64,000 bases of DNA from Deltaproteobacteria bacterium. GTDB taxonomy: Bacteria; Desulfobacterota; Syntrophobacteria; Syntrophobacterales; Thermodesulforhabdaceae. Shown piece by piece: positions 19,764-29,637 of this stretch; the stretch's first letter is position 1; each line of letters starts with the position of its first letter. The translations under genes and the position numbers were made by a program. The notes below the pieces were generated by a model that saw nothing but the letters and a program-made list of their open reading frames with translations, was not told the DNA's origin and made no database searches. The stretch lies in NCBI GenBank assembly GCA_019309115.1, contig JAFDGW010000003.1, positions 29,991 to 93,990 on the forward strand, in the 5' to 3' direction.

Positions 19764-20102
19764 ATGTGTCATGAGGAACTCAAGAGTGTGGATTGGAAGC
19801 CCAACCCACTGGGGCGCCTTAAAGGCAAGATCAAAGCAGAGTTGAAGCGCAAGGCTCATCATTTGAGGCCCGTCGTTCAGATAGGGCATAGCGGAGTAAC
19901 TGATGATGTTATCGCTGAAATTCGTCGGCAACTCCTGATTCACGAGCTGATAAAGGTTAAATGGGCATCACTCACCAAGGAAGACGGCAACAAAAAGGAA
20001 CAGGCTCGTGATCTTGCAGAAAGAGTGGGAGCTCATTTTATATCTCTGATTGGCCAGGTAGTTGTGCTTTATCGCCGACGGGAAGATAAGATTATATCAT
20101 AG
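19764..20102 (+). CDS. yhbY: YhbY/CRS1-CRM family RNA-binding protein
   Basis: About 112 residues from ATG 19764; TTG 19758 or internal starts are possible because no clear ribosome-binding site is seen. The CRM domain is clear: LKRKAHHLRPVVQIGHSGVT, DDVIAEIRRQLLIHELIKVK and GAHFISLIGQVVVLYRR. YhbY binds pre-50S ribosomal particles and assists 23S rRNA maturation in other bacteria. The N-terminal 20 residues before the domain are not conserved-looking. The degenerate mobile element ends 18 bp upstream of this ATG, so its 5' leader may come from the element. Confidence 0.88.
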   Translation: MCHEELKSVDWKPNPLGRLKGKIKAELKRKAHHLRPVVQIGHSGVTDDVIAEIRRQLLIHELIKVKWASLTKEDGNKKEQARDLAERVGAHFISLIGQVVVLYRRREDKIIS

Positions 20103-20265
20103 TAACACGGAAGCGCTGTGTCCCTATAGTCTCCAGACTACGCTCCTACAAATTGGTGCAGTGACGGTTTTGCGAACAGTTCCAGTCTTTGCTTGACACT
20201 CCATTTTCCCCTTTCTAAGGTTACTTTGCTTGAGGAAATACGACGAACAATGGAGGAAGTGATTG

Positions 20266-20745
20266 ATGGATTATGTGCCAATTACGCGGGAAGGGTATGA
20301 GAGGTTGAAAAAAGAGCTGGAGCGGCTTCAGAAAGAGGAGAGGCCTAAGGTTATAAAGGCTATAGAAGAGGCTCGGGGGCATGGGGATTTGTCTGAAAAC
20401 GCTGAGTATGAAGCCGCTAAGGAAAAACAAGCCCTGATAGAGGCTCAAATAAATGACCTTAGTGATAAGCTGTCGAGGTGTCGAATAGTTGAGGATTTCG
20501 ATAAGGATGATAGCCGAGTTACCTTTGGATGTGTCGTTGTTGTAGAGGATTTGGATTCAGGAACCGTTGAGTCATATCGGCTTGTGGGACCTTATGAGGC
20601 TAAGGTGGAGCTGGGCACAATTTCCATTACTTCTCCCATAGGACAGGCTCTTTTGGGAAAGGAAGTCGGTGAAGAGGTGAAAGTTAAAACGCCGAAAGGG
20701 ATAAGAAATCTGGAGATTGTTGAGGTGCACTGGAATCACGGTTGA
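20266..20745 (+). CDS. greA: Transcription elongation factor GreA
   Basis: 159 residues from ATG 20266 (MDYVPITREGYERLKKELER), with GGAGGAAG upstream. The N-terminal coiled coil carries the conserved RPKVIKAIEEARGHGDLSEN and the acidic tip region EYEAAKEKQ; the C-terminal FKBP-like domain ends GKEVGEEVKVKTPKGIRNLE. GreA stimulates transcript cleavage by backtracked RNA polymerase. A strong terminator follows, separating it from pyrB. Confidence 0.96.
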   Translation: MDYVPITREGYERLKKELERLQKEERPKVIKAIEEARGHGDLSENAEYEAAKEKQALIEAQINDLSDKLSRCRIVEDFDKDDSRVTFGCVVVVEDLDSGTVESYRLVGPYEAKVELGTISITSPIGQALLGKEVGEEVKVKTPKGIRNLEIVEVHWNHG

Positions 20746-20778
20746 GCTGCAGCACATTTCCCATTATTTTTGCTGAAG

Positions 20779-20810
20779 ACCCCCGTCGTTAAAATTTCGG
20801 GGGTTTTTTA
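20779..20810 (+). terminator. Rho-independent terminator after greA
   Basis: ACCCCCG (20779-20785) and CGGGGGT (20798-20804) form a GC-rich stem, followed by TTTTTT. It is the clearest intrinsic terminator in the window. It lies about 50 bp before pyrB, so a role as a pyr attenuator is conceivable, but no alternative antiterminator pairing was found. Confidence 0.85.
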
Positions 20811-20858
20811 TGGGCTTACTTTTGAGGATTTATTCTTTGTGCTGAAAGGGCATCAGTC

Positions 20859-21788
20859 ATGATTTATGCCAGAAAAGATATTTTGGGGATCGAGGAATTA
20901 ACCAAGGAAGAGATAGAACATATACTGGATCTAGCTTCTTCTTTGAAGGAGATAAACGAACGATCTATCAAAAAGGTTCCAACTCTTCGAGGTAAAACGG
21001 TTATTCATCTCTTTTATGAACCCAGCACGAGAACGAAAATGTCCTTCGACATTGCGGCCAAACGTCTTAGTGCCGATACTTATTCGATTTCTGTCAGCAC
21101 TAGTTCAGTTGTCAAGGGTGAAACGTTTCTGGATACAGTTAAGAACCTCGAAGCTATGAAGCCTGATATTTTCGTCATTCGCCATTCTGTTTCTGGTGTT
21201 CCTCACAGGATTGCCCGTTACACTAAAGCGTCGGTTATAAATGCTGGTGATGGCTCTCATGAGCATCCTACTCAGGCATTACTTGATATGCTGACCATAC
21301 GCGAGCATAAGGGTACCTTTGATGGCTTACATGTTCTTATCGTAGGAGACATTCTTCACAGCAGGGTTGCTAGGTCAAACATTTGGGGACTTTCAAAACT
21401 CGGTGCCCATGTCACTCTATGCGGTCCTCCAACGCTGGTGCCAAAGGAACTGGAATCTATTGCTAATGTGAAGGTCCTTTACAACCTTATGGAAATTCTG
21501 CCGGATGCTGATGTCCTTATGGTTTTGCGCCTTCAACGCGAAAGGCAGAAGCAGAGTTTTTTACCATCCCTTCGGGAATATTCGGTTCTTTATGGCATAA
21601 CAAATGAAAAATTGAAAAAAGCAAAGCCGGATTTGCTCATAATGCATCCAGGCCCTATAAACCGGGGTATTGAACTTGCACCTGATGTTGCAGATGGCCC
21701 GAGATCGGTCATCCTTGAACAGGTAACTAACGGAGTGGCCGTTAGAATGGCCGTGTTGTACGTTCTCGCTCAGCGTAATTTGCCGTAA
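20859..21788 (+). CDS. pyrB: Aspartate carbamoyltransferase catalytic subunit
   Basis: 309 residues, with the carbamoyl-phosphate motif [19 protein letters not shown], the aspartate-binding [18 protein letters not shown] and the terminal [20 protein letters not shown]. It makes carbamoyl-aspartate in pyrimidine synthesis. It is followed 28 bp later by pyrC, giving a two-gene pyrimidine unit. No regulatory chain (pyrI) is encoded nearby, so this is likely the class B or C enzyme. Confidence 0.96.
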   Translation: MIYARKDILGIEELTKEEIEHILDLASSLKEINERSIKKVPTLRGKTVIHLFYEPSTRTKMSFDIAAKRLSADTYSISVSTSSVVKGETFLDTVKNLEAMKPDIFVIRHSVSGVPHRIARYTKASVINAGDGSHEHPTQALLDMLTIREHKGTFDGLHVLIVGDILHSRVARSNIWGLSKLGAHVTLCGPPTLVPKELESIANVKVLYNLMEILPDADVLMVLRLQRERQKQSFLPSLREYSVLYGITNEKLKKAKPDLLIMHPGPINRGIELAPDVADGPRSVILEQVTNGVAVRMAVLYVLAQRNLP

Positions 21789-21816
21789 ACGAAGAATCAT
21801 TAGAAGGGGTAAGGCA

Positions 21817-23163
21817 TTGAAAAATTCAAGGGTTCGAAGATTAAAGGATGCCCATCCTGCTACGGTGCTCTTTAAAGGCGTTCGCGTTGTAGATCCAGCA
21901 AATAACCTGGATCAGGAAATGGACGTGCTGGTTGAAGATGGCGTGTTCAAGGAGATTTCACCCAGAATTGATATTCCCGACCCTTGCAATTTGAAGGTAA
22001 TAAAGGCTGATGGTTTGTGGTTGCTTCCTGGGCTTGTGGACATGCATGTCCATCTTCGAGAACCGGGCGAAGAATACAAGGAGACAATAGAAACGGGAAC
22101 TCAGGCAGCAGTTGCCGGCGGAATAGTTGCCGTAGCATCAATGCCAAATACAAAGCCGGTAAATGATAATCCGGCCGTTACCAAGTATATTTTGGATCGC
22201 GCCAAAGAAATAGGTTCATGCACCGTTTTGCCCGTCGCAGCCATAACAGTTGGACTTGCTGGCGAGACGATGACCGAGATGGCCGCTCTGATTGAAGCAG
22301 GTGCCGTAGCTTTTTCGGATGATGGGAAATCAGTCAGGTCGTCTCAGGTTATGCGTCGAGCTTTGGAATATGCTTCCATCTTTGATGTGCCGGTCATCTG
22401 CCACTGTGAGGATCCGGATCTTTCTAGAAACGGGGTAATGAATGAAGGAGTAATGTCCGTCAAGCTTGGAATAAGGGGCATTCCTAGAATTGCCGAAGAG
22501 ATAGTTGTCGCGAGGGACATAATTCTGGCGGAATATACCGGGGCTAGGATTCATATTGCACACGTGAGCACGGAGAAAAGCGTTTCGTTGATTCGAGAGG
22601 CAAAGAAGCGAGGTGTGAAAGTAACTGCAGAGACGGCCCCCCATTATTTTTCGCTTACAGAAGAGATTCTAGAAACCTATGATTCGCGTTTCAAGGTGAA
22701 TCCACCTTTGCGCACCCAAAGTGATGTTGAAGCAATCATCCAGGGATTAGCCGATGGTACTATTGATGTGATAGCAACTGACCATGCTCCACACAGCCCG
22801 ATTGAAAAAGATATCGAAATCGACTTTGCTGCTTTTGGAATGGTTGGTTTGGAAACCTCCCTTGCTGTATCTCTGGGTCTCGTCCGTTCTGGGGTTCTGA
22901 CACCTGCGGAACTCGTTAAAAAAATGAGTCAGAATCCGGCCGATATTCTAGGAATTCCTTATCGAGGTATTTGTAAGGAGGAAGAGGCTTCTTTTATCGT
23001 GGTTGATCCGAATGCCGAATGGATTGTTGATTCAACCGAATTCTATTCGAAAGGGGTAAACTGTCCTTTTGAGGGCAAAAAGCTGGTTGGCAGGGTTGAG
23101 TTGACTGTTTGTCGAGGAAAAATTGTGTTTGGTCGAGGGGAGTATCAGTGGTTAGTGGAGTAA
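21817..23163 (+). CDS. pyrC: Dihydroorotase (class I)
   Basis: 448 residues. Metal-binding [52 protein letters not shown] and the late [12 protein letters not shown] are all present, so this is an active dihydroorotase rather than the inactive PyrC paralogue seen with some ATCases. The start is TTG 21817 with AAGGGGTAAGG upstream, giving about 15 residues before the usual [11 protein letters not shown]. It overlaps the 5' end of the following regulator gene. Confidence 0.95.
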   Translation: MKNSRVRRLKDAHPATVLFKGVRVVDPANNLDQEMDVLVEDGVFKEISPRIDIPDPCNLKVIKADGLWLLPGLVDMHVHLREPGEEYKETIETGTQAAVAGGIVAVASMPNTKPVNDNPAVTKYILDRAKEIGSCTVLPVAAITVGLAGETMTEMAALIEAGAVAFSDDGKSVRSSQVMRRALEYASIFDVPVICHCEDPDLSRNGVMNEGVMSVKLGIRGIPRIAEEIVVARDIILAEYTGARIHIAHVSTEKSVSLIREAKKRGVKVTAETAPHYFSLTEEILETYDSRFKVNPPLRTQSDVEAIIQGLADGTIDVIATDHAPHSPIEKDIEIDFAAFGMVGLETSLAVSLGLVRSGVLTPAELVKKMSQNPADILGIPYRGICKEEEASFIVVDPNAEWIVDSTEFYSKGVNCPFEGKKLVGRVELTVCRGKIVFGRGEYQWLVE

Positions 23164-24578
23164 GGAGTGCGGCCGACAGCCCTGTGAGCATCATGGTTGT
23201 GGACGATGATCCGGGTATGTTAGAAGTTCTGGAATTGATGCTGACGAGCAGGGGTTACAGGGTTGTTGCTGAGGCTGACGGCAGGCGTGCCATTGAACGG
23301 GTAAAATCTGAAAAGTTTGATCTCGCCGTAATGGATATTCGCATGCGACCTGTGGACGGCTTGGCGGTGTTAAAAGAAGTAAAACGTTTTTCTCCAGATA
23401 CGGTTGTTATAATGATATCCGCTTATGCCAATGCTGAGACAGCAGTGGAGGCTATGAAAGCCGGCGCTTACGATTATCTACCTAAGCCCTTTAAGGTTGA
23501 GGAATTTATGGAAATTATTGAGGAAGCCCTGGAAAGGCGCAGGCTGGAGAGTTCCGATCAGGAGCGAGAAAAGCACGGGGAAGGAATTCTTCACTTCGGG
23601 CTCCTTGTTGGTGAAAGTCCTGCCATGCAGCAGGTTTATCGATTGATAGAGAAAGTTGCCCAGATAGACAGCACTGTTTTGATTAGAGGTGAAAGTGGTA
23701 CGGGGAAGGAGCTGGTAGCCAGAGCAATTCACAGGTTAAGTGCTAGAGCCTCAAGTCCCATGGTCGTTGTGAATTGCTGTGGTGTTCCGGAATCACTGAT
23801 AGAAAGCGAGTTGTTTGGCTACAAAAAGGGCGCCTTTACGGGGGCAACTCGCGATAGGTGCGGACTGGTGGAAGCGGCCAACCACGGAACGCTTTTTCTG
23901 GATGAAGTTGGGGAACTCTCACCCCAGCTTCAGGCAAAGTTGTTGAGGCTCCTTCAGGAAAAGACCATTCGTCCCGTGGGAGGCACGGTAGATGTGCCGG
24001 TGGACGTGCGCATTATTGCTGCCACGAACCGAGACTTGGAAAAAATGGTTTTAGAGGGCACTTTTCGGGAAGATCTTTATTACCGGTTAAACGTTATTCC
24101 CATTCACCTGCCGCCTCTTCGGGAACGGCGAGAAGATATACCATTGCTTGCTCAGTACTTTCTGCAGAAATACGCCAAACAGCTTGGCAAGGATGTGCGT
24201 CGCATATCCGCCTATGCGTTGGATATTTTGAGAAGTTACGATTTCCCAGGAAATGTGCGGGAATTGGAAAACATAATAGAGCGAGGGGTGGCGCTGGAGC
24301 AGTCGACCATTATTCTACCAGAGAACTTGACAATTGCCGGGGCGTTGGCGAAAAGGCGATCGAAAAAGAAGCTAGCTGCGGAAAATATTGGTGGAATTTC
24401 GCTCCCTGAATTGTCTCAGGAAGGTCTTGATCTCGATGACTTGCTGGAAGAGGTTGAAAGATATTATTTAAAAGAAGCCCTGAAGCTAACAGGTGGCGTT
24501 AAGCAAAGGGCAGCCGAGTTGTTGAAAATGAGTTTTCGATCTTTTAGGTACCGTTTGGCCAAGTATGGGATAGAATAA
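23148..24578 (+). CDS. Sigma-54-dependent response regulator (NtrC/PilR-like)
   Basis: 476 residues from GTG 23148, chosen because GGGGAG lies six bases upstream and it places the receiver at the N-terminus. Receiver ([18 protein letters not shown], phospho-site [10 protein letters not shown] in YLPKPFKV), AAA+ domain with Walker [15 protein letters not shown], the sigma-54 contact loop GAFTGA and Walker [13 protein letters not shown], then a Fis-type HTH ([20 protein letters not shown]) resembling PilR. It activates sigma-54 promoters when phosphorylated. No kinase gene is adjacent; the hybrid sensor at 15.4 kb is not obviously its partner. It overlaps pyrC by 16 bp. Confidence 0.93.
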   Translation: MVSGVRSAADSPVSIMVVDDDPGMLEVLELMLTSRGYRVVAEADGRRAIERVKSEKFDLAVMDIRMRPVDGLAVLKEVKRFSPDTVVIMISAYANAETAVEAMKAGAYDYLPKPFKVEEFMEIIEEALERRRLESSDQEREKHGEGILHFGLLVGESPAMQQVYRLIEKVAQIDSTVLIRGESGTGKELVARAIHRLSARASSPMVVVNCCGVPESLIESELFGYKKGAFTGATRDRCGLVEAANHGTLFLDEVGELSPQLQAKLLRLLQEKTIRPVGGTVDVPVDVRIIAATNRDLEKMVLEGTFREDLYYRLNVIPIHLPPLRERREDIPLLAQYFLQKYAKQLGKDVRRISAYALDILRSYDFPGNVRELENIIERGVALEQSTIILPENLTIAGALAKRRSKKKLAAENIGGISLPELSQEGLDLDDLLEEVERYYLKEALKLTGGVKQRAAELLKMSFRSFRYRLAKYGIE

Positions 24579-24615
24579 GATGAATTGAATTTTATAAGAG
24601 AGGGGAGTTTGAGAA

Positions 24616-25041
24616 ATGGTGAAGCGGCCTACGGGTGATGATGATTACATGGAAGACATGGATGAAGAGGTTAATGCCGGAGGGCTTGGAGAGGAAGGTG
24701 TGGAATTAGGTTTTGATGACGAAGAGGAACTTCTTCTGGATGAGGATGTGGGTATAGATGATACGGATGACGTTGGGGATGAGATTCCTTCGGTCCTACT
24801 GAGCGGGGTTATAAAACCCAAGACGGTGGATGATTGGCGAAATCTGCTAAAAAAAGCAAGCCCTGAGGGGGTGCCTGAATACAGGATTACCGAGTCTTAC
24901 AGGGAAGGAGACTTACTGGTTCATCGTGAATTCGGGTTTGGGGTCGTTAGCAAGGTAAAAAGTCCGAAAAAAATCCAGGTTGTTTTTGAAAATGATGAGC
25001 GACTATTAGCGATGAACACTGTACCGCCTGAGGACGAGTAA
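24616..25041 (+). CDS. Acidic protein with CarD/Tudor-like C-terminal domain
   Basis: 141 residues. The first 60 are extremely acidic and probably disordered (EEELLLDEDVGIDDTDDVGD). The C-terminal 55 contain YREGDLLVHREFGFGVVSKV and KKIQVVFENDERLLAMN, the beta-barrel pattern seen in CarD/RID-like and UvrD-tail domains that bind RNA polymerase or DNA-associated proteins. I do not know a named family with this layout. It sits between the sigma-54 activator and recJ, overlapping recJ by one base, so co-expression with recJ is likely. Confidence 0.7.
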   Translation: MVKRPTGDDDYMEDMDEEVNAGGLGEEGVELGFDDEEELLLDEDVGIDDTDDVGDEIPSVLLSGVIKPKTVDDWRNLLKKASPEGVPEYRITESYREGDLLVHREFGFGVVSKVKSPKKIQVVFENDERLLAMNTVPPEDE

Positions 25042-26726
25042 TGCGCCTTCGGTGGATGGTTCAATCAAAAAGGATTCCTTCTGACGTTGATGAGGTTGTG
25101 GATATCGTTCTGAGCAATCGTGGTGTGTCCAGAAGTGATTTCCTGAATATTTCCATAGAAAAACTGCAACAATACATGAATATTAAAAACTTTGATGATG
25201 GTGTTAGACTGATCCTTTCACACCTGGTCAGAGGTAGTAAAATAACGATAGTTGGGGATTACGATTGTGACGGAATCACCTCGGCAGCACAGTGGACATT
25301 CTTTTTGCGAGATATTGGTTACAGCAACTTTGATGTCATTATACCTACCCGTGACGAGGGCTATGGTATCCCGGAACGGGCCGTGGAACGGTCAGAAAGC
25401 GGTGGCCTTGTCATTGCTGTTGATTGCGGTACTCACGACCGGGAAGTTATTGACAGGCTCAGATCTGCCGGATGTGATGTGCTTGTCATAGATCACCATG
25501 AGGTCAAGGACTCTGATAAAGTGGCATCGGCGACTGTTCTTATAAATCCGAAACAACAGGGATGTCCTTCCCGGTTCAAAGAACTCTGTTCATCGGGTTT
25601 AACATTGCTATTTCTGGTGAAGTTAAGACAGGCTCTGCCATCTTTTTTCCCCAGGCCGGTGCTGGATGGTCGATTTCAATCCCTCGCCGCCATTGGTACT
25701 ATTGCCGATGTCATGCCTCTGGTTGAGGCAAACCGTATTATTGTTGCATCCGGGCTGTCGATGATGGGAAGAAATCGTTTTGCTCCCGCAACAGTGCTTA
25801 GGAAAGCTGCCGGTGTAGAGAATAAACCCCTTTCATCCGGAATGGTAGGATTTTATCTGGCACCTCGCCTTAACGCTGCAGGTCGCGTGGGAGATCCCAT
25901 GATGGCTTATAAATTGCTGACAGCAACACGAATCTCAGAGATGGAAGATATTGCTCGGACCCTGAACCAGCTGAATGCCAGGCGGCAGGCCGAGGAAGAA
26001 CGGGTTATACGGTGCATAGCTTCCTATCTGACTTCTCAACCCTTTACCGGAAGAACTCTCGTTGTGGCAGGAAAAGGTTGGCATCCAGGAGTGCTTGGCA
26101 TAGTCGCATCGAGAGTGATCCAGCGTTATCATTACGGCCCTGTGATTGTTGGTTCTGTGGGCGATAACGGAGTAATAAAAGCATCAGCCCGCAGCGTGCC
26201 TGGTTTTGACGTGTGTGATGCATTATCCCATTGCGATGATCTACTCATAAAATGGGGAGGGCACGAATCCGCAGCGGGTCTTTCACTGGAAGTCGGAAAT
26301 CTTAGAGAGTTCCAAGAACGTTTTGAAGATTACGCCGCTAGGTTACCCGACGATGTTTTCCAGCCGAAACTTTGCATCGATGCTACATTACCTTCTAAAC
26401 TGGTAAGCAACGATCTTGTAGAAGCACTGAATCGGCTGGAACCTTACGGACCCGGCAACCCGAGACCTCTTTTTTTAACCAAGGCTCAAAGAATAACTAA
26501 TGTCAAAGCCTTCGGAAATAAGCACGAGCATCTGAACATTGAATTCAACTCCAGCATTTCGGCGGTATTCTGGAGAGGATGTAAAGCAGTTTCTTACATA
26601 AAACCATCGCTTCTTTATAACGTTGTTTATCACCTTGAGGAAGATAGTTATCGAGGCAGTATCCGCATGGTAATTCAGGATATTCGACCCTTCTCTGACG
26701 GTGGAATTGGGATTGGCCTCAGGTGA
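25041..26726 (+). CDS. recJ: Single-stranded-DNA-specific exonuclease RecJ
   Basis: 561 residues of the DHH superfamily: motif I ITIVGDYDCDGITSAAQW, motif II AVDCGTHD, motif III VIDHHEV, the APRLNAAGRVGDP segment and the DHHA1 GGHESAAGLSLE, then an OB-like C-terminus. RecJ degrades ssDNA 5' to 3' in recombination and mismatch/base-excision repair. The start ATG overlaps the stop of the acidic gene (TAATG). All catalytic aspartates and histidines visible in these motifs are intact. Confidence 0.94.
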   Translation: MRLRWMVQSKRIPSDVDEVVDIVLSNRGVSRSDFLNISIEKLQQYMNIKNFDDGVRLILSHLVRGSKITIVGDYDCDGITSAAQWTFFLRDIGYSNFDVIIPTRDEGYGIPERAVERSESGGLVIAVDCGTHDREVIDRLRSAGCDVLVIDHHEVKDSDKVASATVLINPKQQGCPSRFKELCSSGLTLLFLVKLRQALPSFFPRPVLDGRFQSLAAIGTIADVMPLVEANRIIVASGLSMMGRNRFAPATVLRKAAGVENKPLSSGMVGFYLAPRLNAAGRVGDPMMAYKLLTATRISEMEDIARTLNQLNARRQAEEERVIRCIASYLTSQPFTGRTLVVAGKGWHPGVLGIVASRVIQRYHYGPVIVGSVGDNGVIKASARSVPGFDVCDALSHCDDLLIKWGGHESAAGLSLEVGNLREFQERFEDYAARLPDDVFQPKLCIDATLPSKLVSNDLVEALNRLEPYGPGNPRPLFLTKAQRITNVKAFGNKHEHLNIEFNSSISAVFWRGCKAVSYIKPSLLYNVVYHLEEDSYRGSIRMVIQDIRPFSDGGIGIGLR

Positions 26727-26818
26727 TGTGAATAGGTTGGTAATGAAATAAGTTAGTAGGCTGAAGTGTACAGCCCGTGAAGTAAATTCCTCCGTATTAA
26801 AGAAAAAAGGAGAATTCA

Positions 26819-27343
26819 ATGAGATCAGCAAGGAAGTTAACAGGAATAGTGGCAGTGGTTATTTTGTGCTTTTTTTCAACCATTATCGCAACGGCGGGAA
26901 CATTACCGAGCTATACTGAGCTGTGTAATCGTCTTGTGAATATTAACGGTTGGCAGGCGGAAGATTGTGATGGAATGAACATGAGCGGCTCTGGGATGTC
27001 GATGGTTAGCTCCACTCGCACTTATACCAGTGGTGATAAAAGGGTTGAGGTTGTGGTGGCTTGTGGTACTGCAACGGCGGGCTACTGGGCTCCTTTTCAA
27101 TCCGGGATTACCGTGGAAAGTAAGGAACAAGTGGTTAAAACTGAAGAAATTGACAGTTACAGAGTTGGAATTGCTTTTGAAAAGCAGAACAACAGCGGCT
27201 CCATAGTAATTCTTCTGGATAAAGGCGGTGAAACTCCGATGAAGCCCATACTTGTTGGAAGCTTTGAGAACATGCACTGGGAAGATGCCCTGGAATTCCT
27301 GAAACAGTTCGACTGGGATGACCTAGCTAAAGCCTTTAAATAG
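26819..27343 (+). CDS. Secreted protein of unknown function
   Basis: 174 residues with a clear Sec signal peptide (RSARKLTGIVAVVILCFF, cleavage near ATAG). The mature part contains CNRLVNINGWQAEDCDGMNM and a beta-rich middle (TYTSGDKRVEVVVACGTATA), with three cysteines. I do not recognise a family. AAAAAAGGAG precedes the ATG. The 3' end overlaps the convergent DUF523 gene by 8 bp. Confidence 0.65.
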   Translation: MRSARKLTGIVAVVILCFFSTIIATAGTLPSYTELCNRLVNINGWQAEDCDGMNMSGSGMSMVSSTRTYTSGDKRVEVVVACGTATAGYWAPFQSGITVESKEQVVKTEEIDSYRVGIAFEKQNNSGSIVILLDKGGETPMKPILVGSFENMHWEDALEFLKQFDWDDLAKAFK

Positions 27344-28292
27344 AATACTTTAATTTCAGCTCCACGGGGTCAGGCCAGAGGTAGATCTGCTTGAGAAGCA
27401 TTGGCTCTTGGTATTTACTTGCCAGATAGCGGAGTACAGACAAGGGCATAATAATAGGTAGTAACCCATTACTAAAGTTTTCGATGATATTTAGAATTTC
27501 CCGTTTTTCAGCCGGTTCCAGTATTTTCGCCAGTCTTTTCAGCGCATATTTTAATGTCCTGGTGTGTTTTTTCACGGTGGGCAGCAGTGTTAGTGCTTTG
27601 AAGAGGTGAACTTCATAGGTGTGTAGAAGTTCGCAAGGGGGAACTGCCGGTTCTTGTGTGATGAGTTTGGTCAGCTTTTTACGCGCCACTTCGCTATGGG
27701 CCATTATTAGTAATTCATGATTATTGTGGAACTGTTCGAGATCGGATCTTGTGATCGGCTTTTTGCTTTTGAAACTGAGCCATCTTTGATGTGTGAAAAT
27801 TCGAGATATAAAGCGTTCTCTGGATCTTTCGTCGTAAAAGGCTCTTTCTTCTTCAACAGGAACGTCTGGAAGCCGGTTCATAAATTCTCTGGCAAAGATG
27901 CCCGGGCTTTTCTTTGGTTTTGGTTTTCCATCTGTTCCAAAGACATCCACACTGAGGCCACAACTGGGAGACTTGGACTTAAAAATAAAAGCGGAAAGGT
28001 TTTCAGTTTGTAGGTTGCTTATTTTTTGCTGAGTCCAAATTTTCAGTTTGTCCGTCACGTCTTTACCGGTTGAGATAACGATTACCCTGGGTGAACGGGT
28101 GTTGCCACGAAGCTGTATGGGCTCTCGAGGAATGCCCAGTCCGCATTCCGTTTCAGGACAGATAGGAACGAAGTCGGCAAATTTTCCCAAAACGTCGGTA
28201 ACGTAACGGTCTCTTGCGTGATCCCCATCGTAACGGACCTTCTCGCCTAGCAGGCATGCACTTATGCCTATGCAAAGCTTATTTTCTCCCAC
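27336..28292 (-). CDS. DUF523-DUF1722 fusion (TudS-like desulfidase domain plus YbgA-like domain)
   Basis: About 318 residues from GTG 28292, chosen because GGGGAGG lies just upstream; ATGs at 28310 and 28334 are longer options. The DUF523 half (about 1-150) has LCIGISACLLGEKVRYDG, CPETECGLGIPREP and KSPSCG, giving three conserved cysteines that in TudS thiouracil desulfidase hold a [4Fe-4S] cluster. The DUF1722 half (about 165-310) contains ITRSDLEQFHNNHELLIMAH. Such fusions occur widely; a role in sulfur removal from modified bases is inferred from TudS. It is divergent from icd. Confidence 0.85.
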   Translation of the reverse strand: MGENKLCIGISACLLGEKVRYDGDHARDRYVTDVLGKFADFVPICPETECGLGIPREPIQLRGNTRSPRVIVISTGKDVTDKLKIWTQQKISNLQTENLSAFIFKSKSPSCGLSVDVFGTDGKPKPKKSPGIFAREFMNRLPDVPVEEERAFYDERSRERFISRIFTHQRWLSFKSKKPITRSDLEQFHNNHELLIMAHSEVARKKLTKLITQEPAVPPCELLHTYEVHLFKALTLLPTVKKHTRTLKYALKRLAKILEPAEKREILNIIENFSNGLLPIIMPLSVLRYLASKYQEPMLLKQIYLWPDPVELKLKYSI

Positions 28293-28397
28293 TGGAACCT
28301 CCCCTCCCATAGAGTCCCGTAGAGAATGTTGCACTTTCGTGGTTCATTGTATATGGTTGGTTTTCATTTTAAAAATTTTCAAGCGGAGGATGACTGG

Positions 28398-29609
28398 ATG
28401 GGCGAGTATATAAAGATCGAAGCAGGTAAGTTAATCGTCCCTGATCGGCCAATTATTGGGTTTATCGAAGGAGATGGAATTGGGCCTGATGTATGGGCGG
28501 TAACAAAGAACGTGCTGGATTTTGCTGTTGCTAAGGCATACGGGGGAAAGAGGCAGATCGAGTGGAGAGAGCTTTACGCAGGAGAAAAAGCCTTTAAGGA
28601 AATGGGAAGCTGGCTTCCTGATGAAACCTTTGAACAGATTCGCCGATGCGTAGTTGCCATTAAAGGTCCTCTTACAACTCCGGTGGGTGGAGGATTTCGG
28701 AGCCTTAACGTTACGCTTCGACAAGTTTTGGATCTTTATGCCTGCGTGCGACCGGTTCGATACATTCGTGGAGTTCCATCGCCTATGAAACATCCCGAAA
28801 AGGTTGACATGGTTATCTTCCGTGAAAACACCGAGGATGTTTACGCGGGGATCGAATGGCTTGCCGGATCCGATGGATCTTTGAAATTGCTTGAGTTTCT
28901 GAAAGACGAATTTGGCATAACACTCCCTGAAGACTCGGGGATAGGGATAAAACCTATAAGCAAGGGCCGAACAAATCGGCTGGTGAGAATGGCTATTCGC
29001 TATGCCATAAATAATGGCCGTAAGAGTGTTACCCTGGTCCACAAGGGAAACATCATGAAGTACACGGAAGGTGCCTTTTGCAAATGGGGATATGAGCTTG
29101 CCGCTTTGGAATTCCAAGATAAAACGATCACGGAAGCTGAACTTTACGAAAAGTACAGTGGGAAACAACCAGAAAACGTTGTCGTTATAAAGGATAGAAT
29201 TGCCGATGCCATGTTTCAGCAGGTTCTACTTCGCCCGGACGAATACGACATCCTGGCTACTCCAAACCTGAACGGAGATTACCTGTCCGATGCCCTGGCC
29301 GCGCAAGTTGGCGGTCTCGGTATGGCACCTGGTGCAAATATAGGAGACGAATGCGCCCTCTTTGAAGCTACTCACGGCACTGCGCCCAAATATGCCGGCC
29401 TGGACAAAGTCAACCCCTCATCTCTGATACTGTCCGGTGCTATGATGCTTAGGCACATGGGTTGGAACGAAGCGGCGGACCTGGTGGAAAAAGGTCTCGA
29501 GCGAGCCATACAATCGAAACGTGTAACTTATGACTTGGCACGGCAGATGGGCGATGCCGAAGAAGTTTCATGTTCGCGTTTTGGCGAGATTATTACTGAA
29601 ATGATGTAA
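28398..29609 (+). CDS. icd: Isocitrate dehydrogenase (NADP+ type)
   Basis: 403 residues from ATG 28398, which has AAGCGGAGGA eight bases upstream; a 24-residue longer frame begins at 28326 but lacks this. Motifs: [51 protein letters not shown], the substrate lysine/aspartate region [11 protein letters not shown] and [20 protein letters not shown]. It converts isocitrate to 2-oxoglutarate and CO2. The size and pattern match bacterial NADP-dependent homodimeric enzymes; cofactor preference is inferred. Confidence 0.95.
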   Translation: MGEYIKIEAGKLIVPDRPIIGFIEGDGIGPDVWAVTKNVLDFAVAKAYGGKRQIEWRELYAGEKAFKEMGSWLPDETFEQIRRCVVAIKGPLTTPVGGGFRSLNVTLRQVLDLYACVRPVRYIRGVPSPMKHPEKVDMVIFRENTEDVYAGIEWLAGSDGSLKLLEFLKDEFGITLPEDSGIGIKPISKGRTNRLVRMAIRYAINNGRKSVTLVHKGNIMKYTEGAFCKWGYELAALEFQDKTITEAELYEKYSGKQPENVVVIKDRIADAMFQQVLLRPDEYDILATPNLNGDYLSDALAAQVGGLGMAPGANIGDECALFEATHGTAPKYAGLDKVNPSSLILSGAMMLRHMGWNEAADLVEKGLERAIQSKRVTYDLARQMGDAEEVSCSRFGEIITEMM

Positions 29610-29618
29610 TCGAAGACG

Positions 29619-29637
29619 GGGAGCAAAAATAGCTCCC
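29619..29637 (+). terminator. Candidate terminator after icd
   Basis: GGGAGC (29619-29624) pairs with GCTCCC (29632-29637) around an A-rich loop, followed by an interrupted T-rich stretch (TTACTGTTTT). It lies in the 28-bp gap between icd and the convergent transglutaminase gene and could serve either strand. Confidence 0.5.

Noticed and set aside
20811..20858. Pyrimidine-responsive attenuator before pyrB
   Set aside because: The terminator lies directly after greA and no competing antiterminator or PyrR-binding-like loop could be paired.
28431..29168. 245-codon antisense frame opposite icd
   Set aside because: The icd frame has full family conservation; the antisense translation has no recognisable domain and arises from codon bias.
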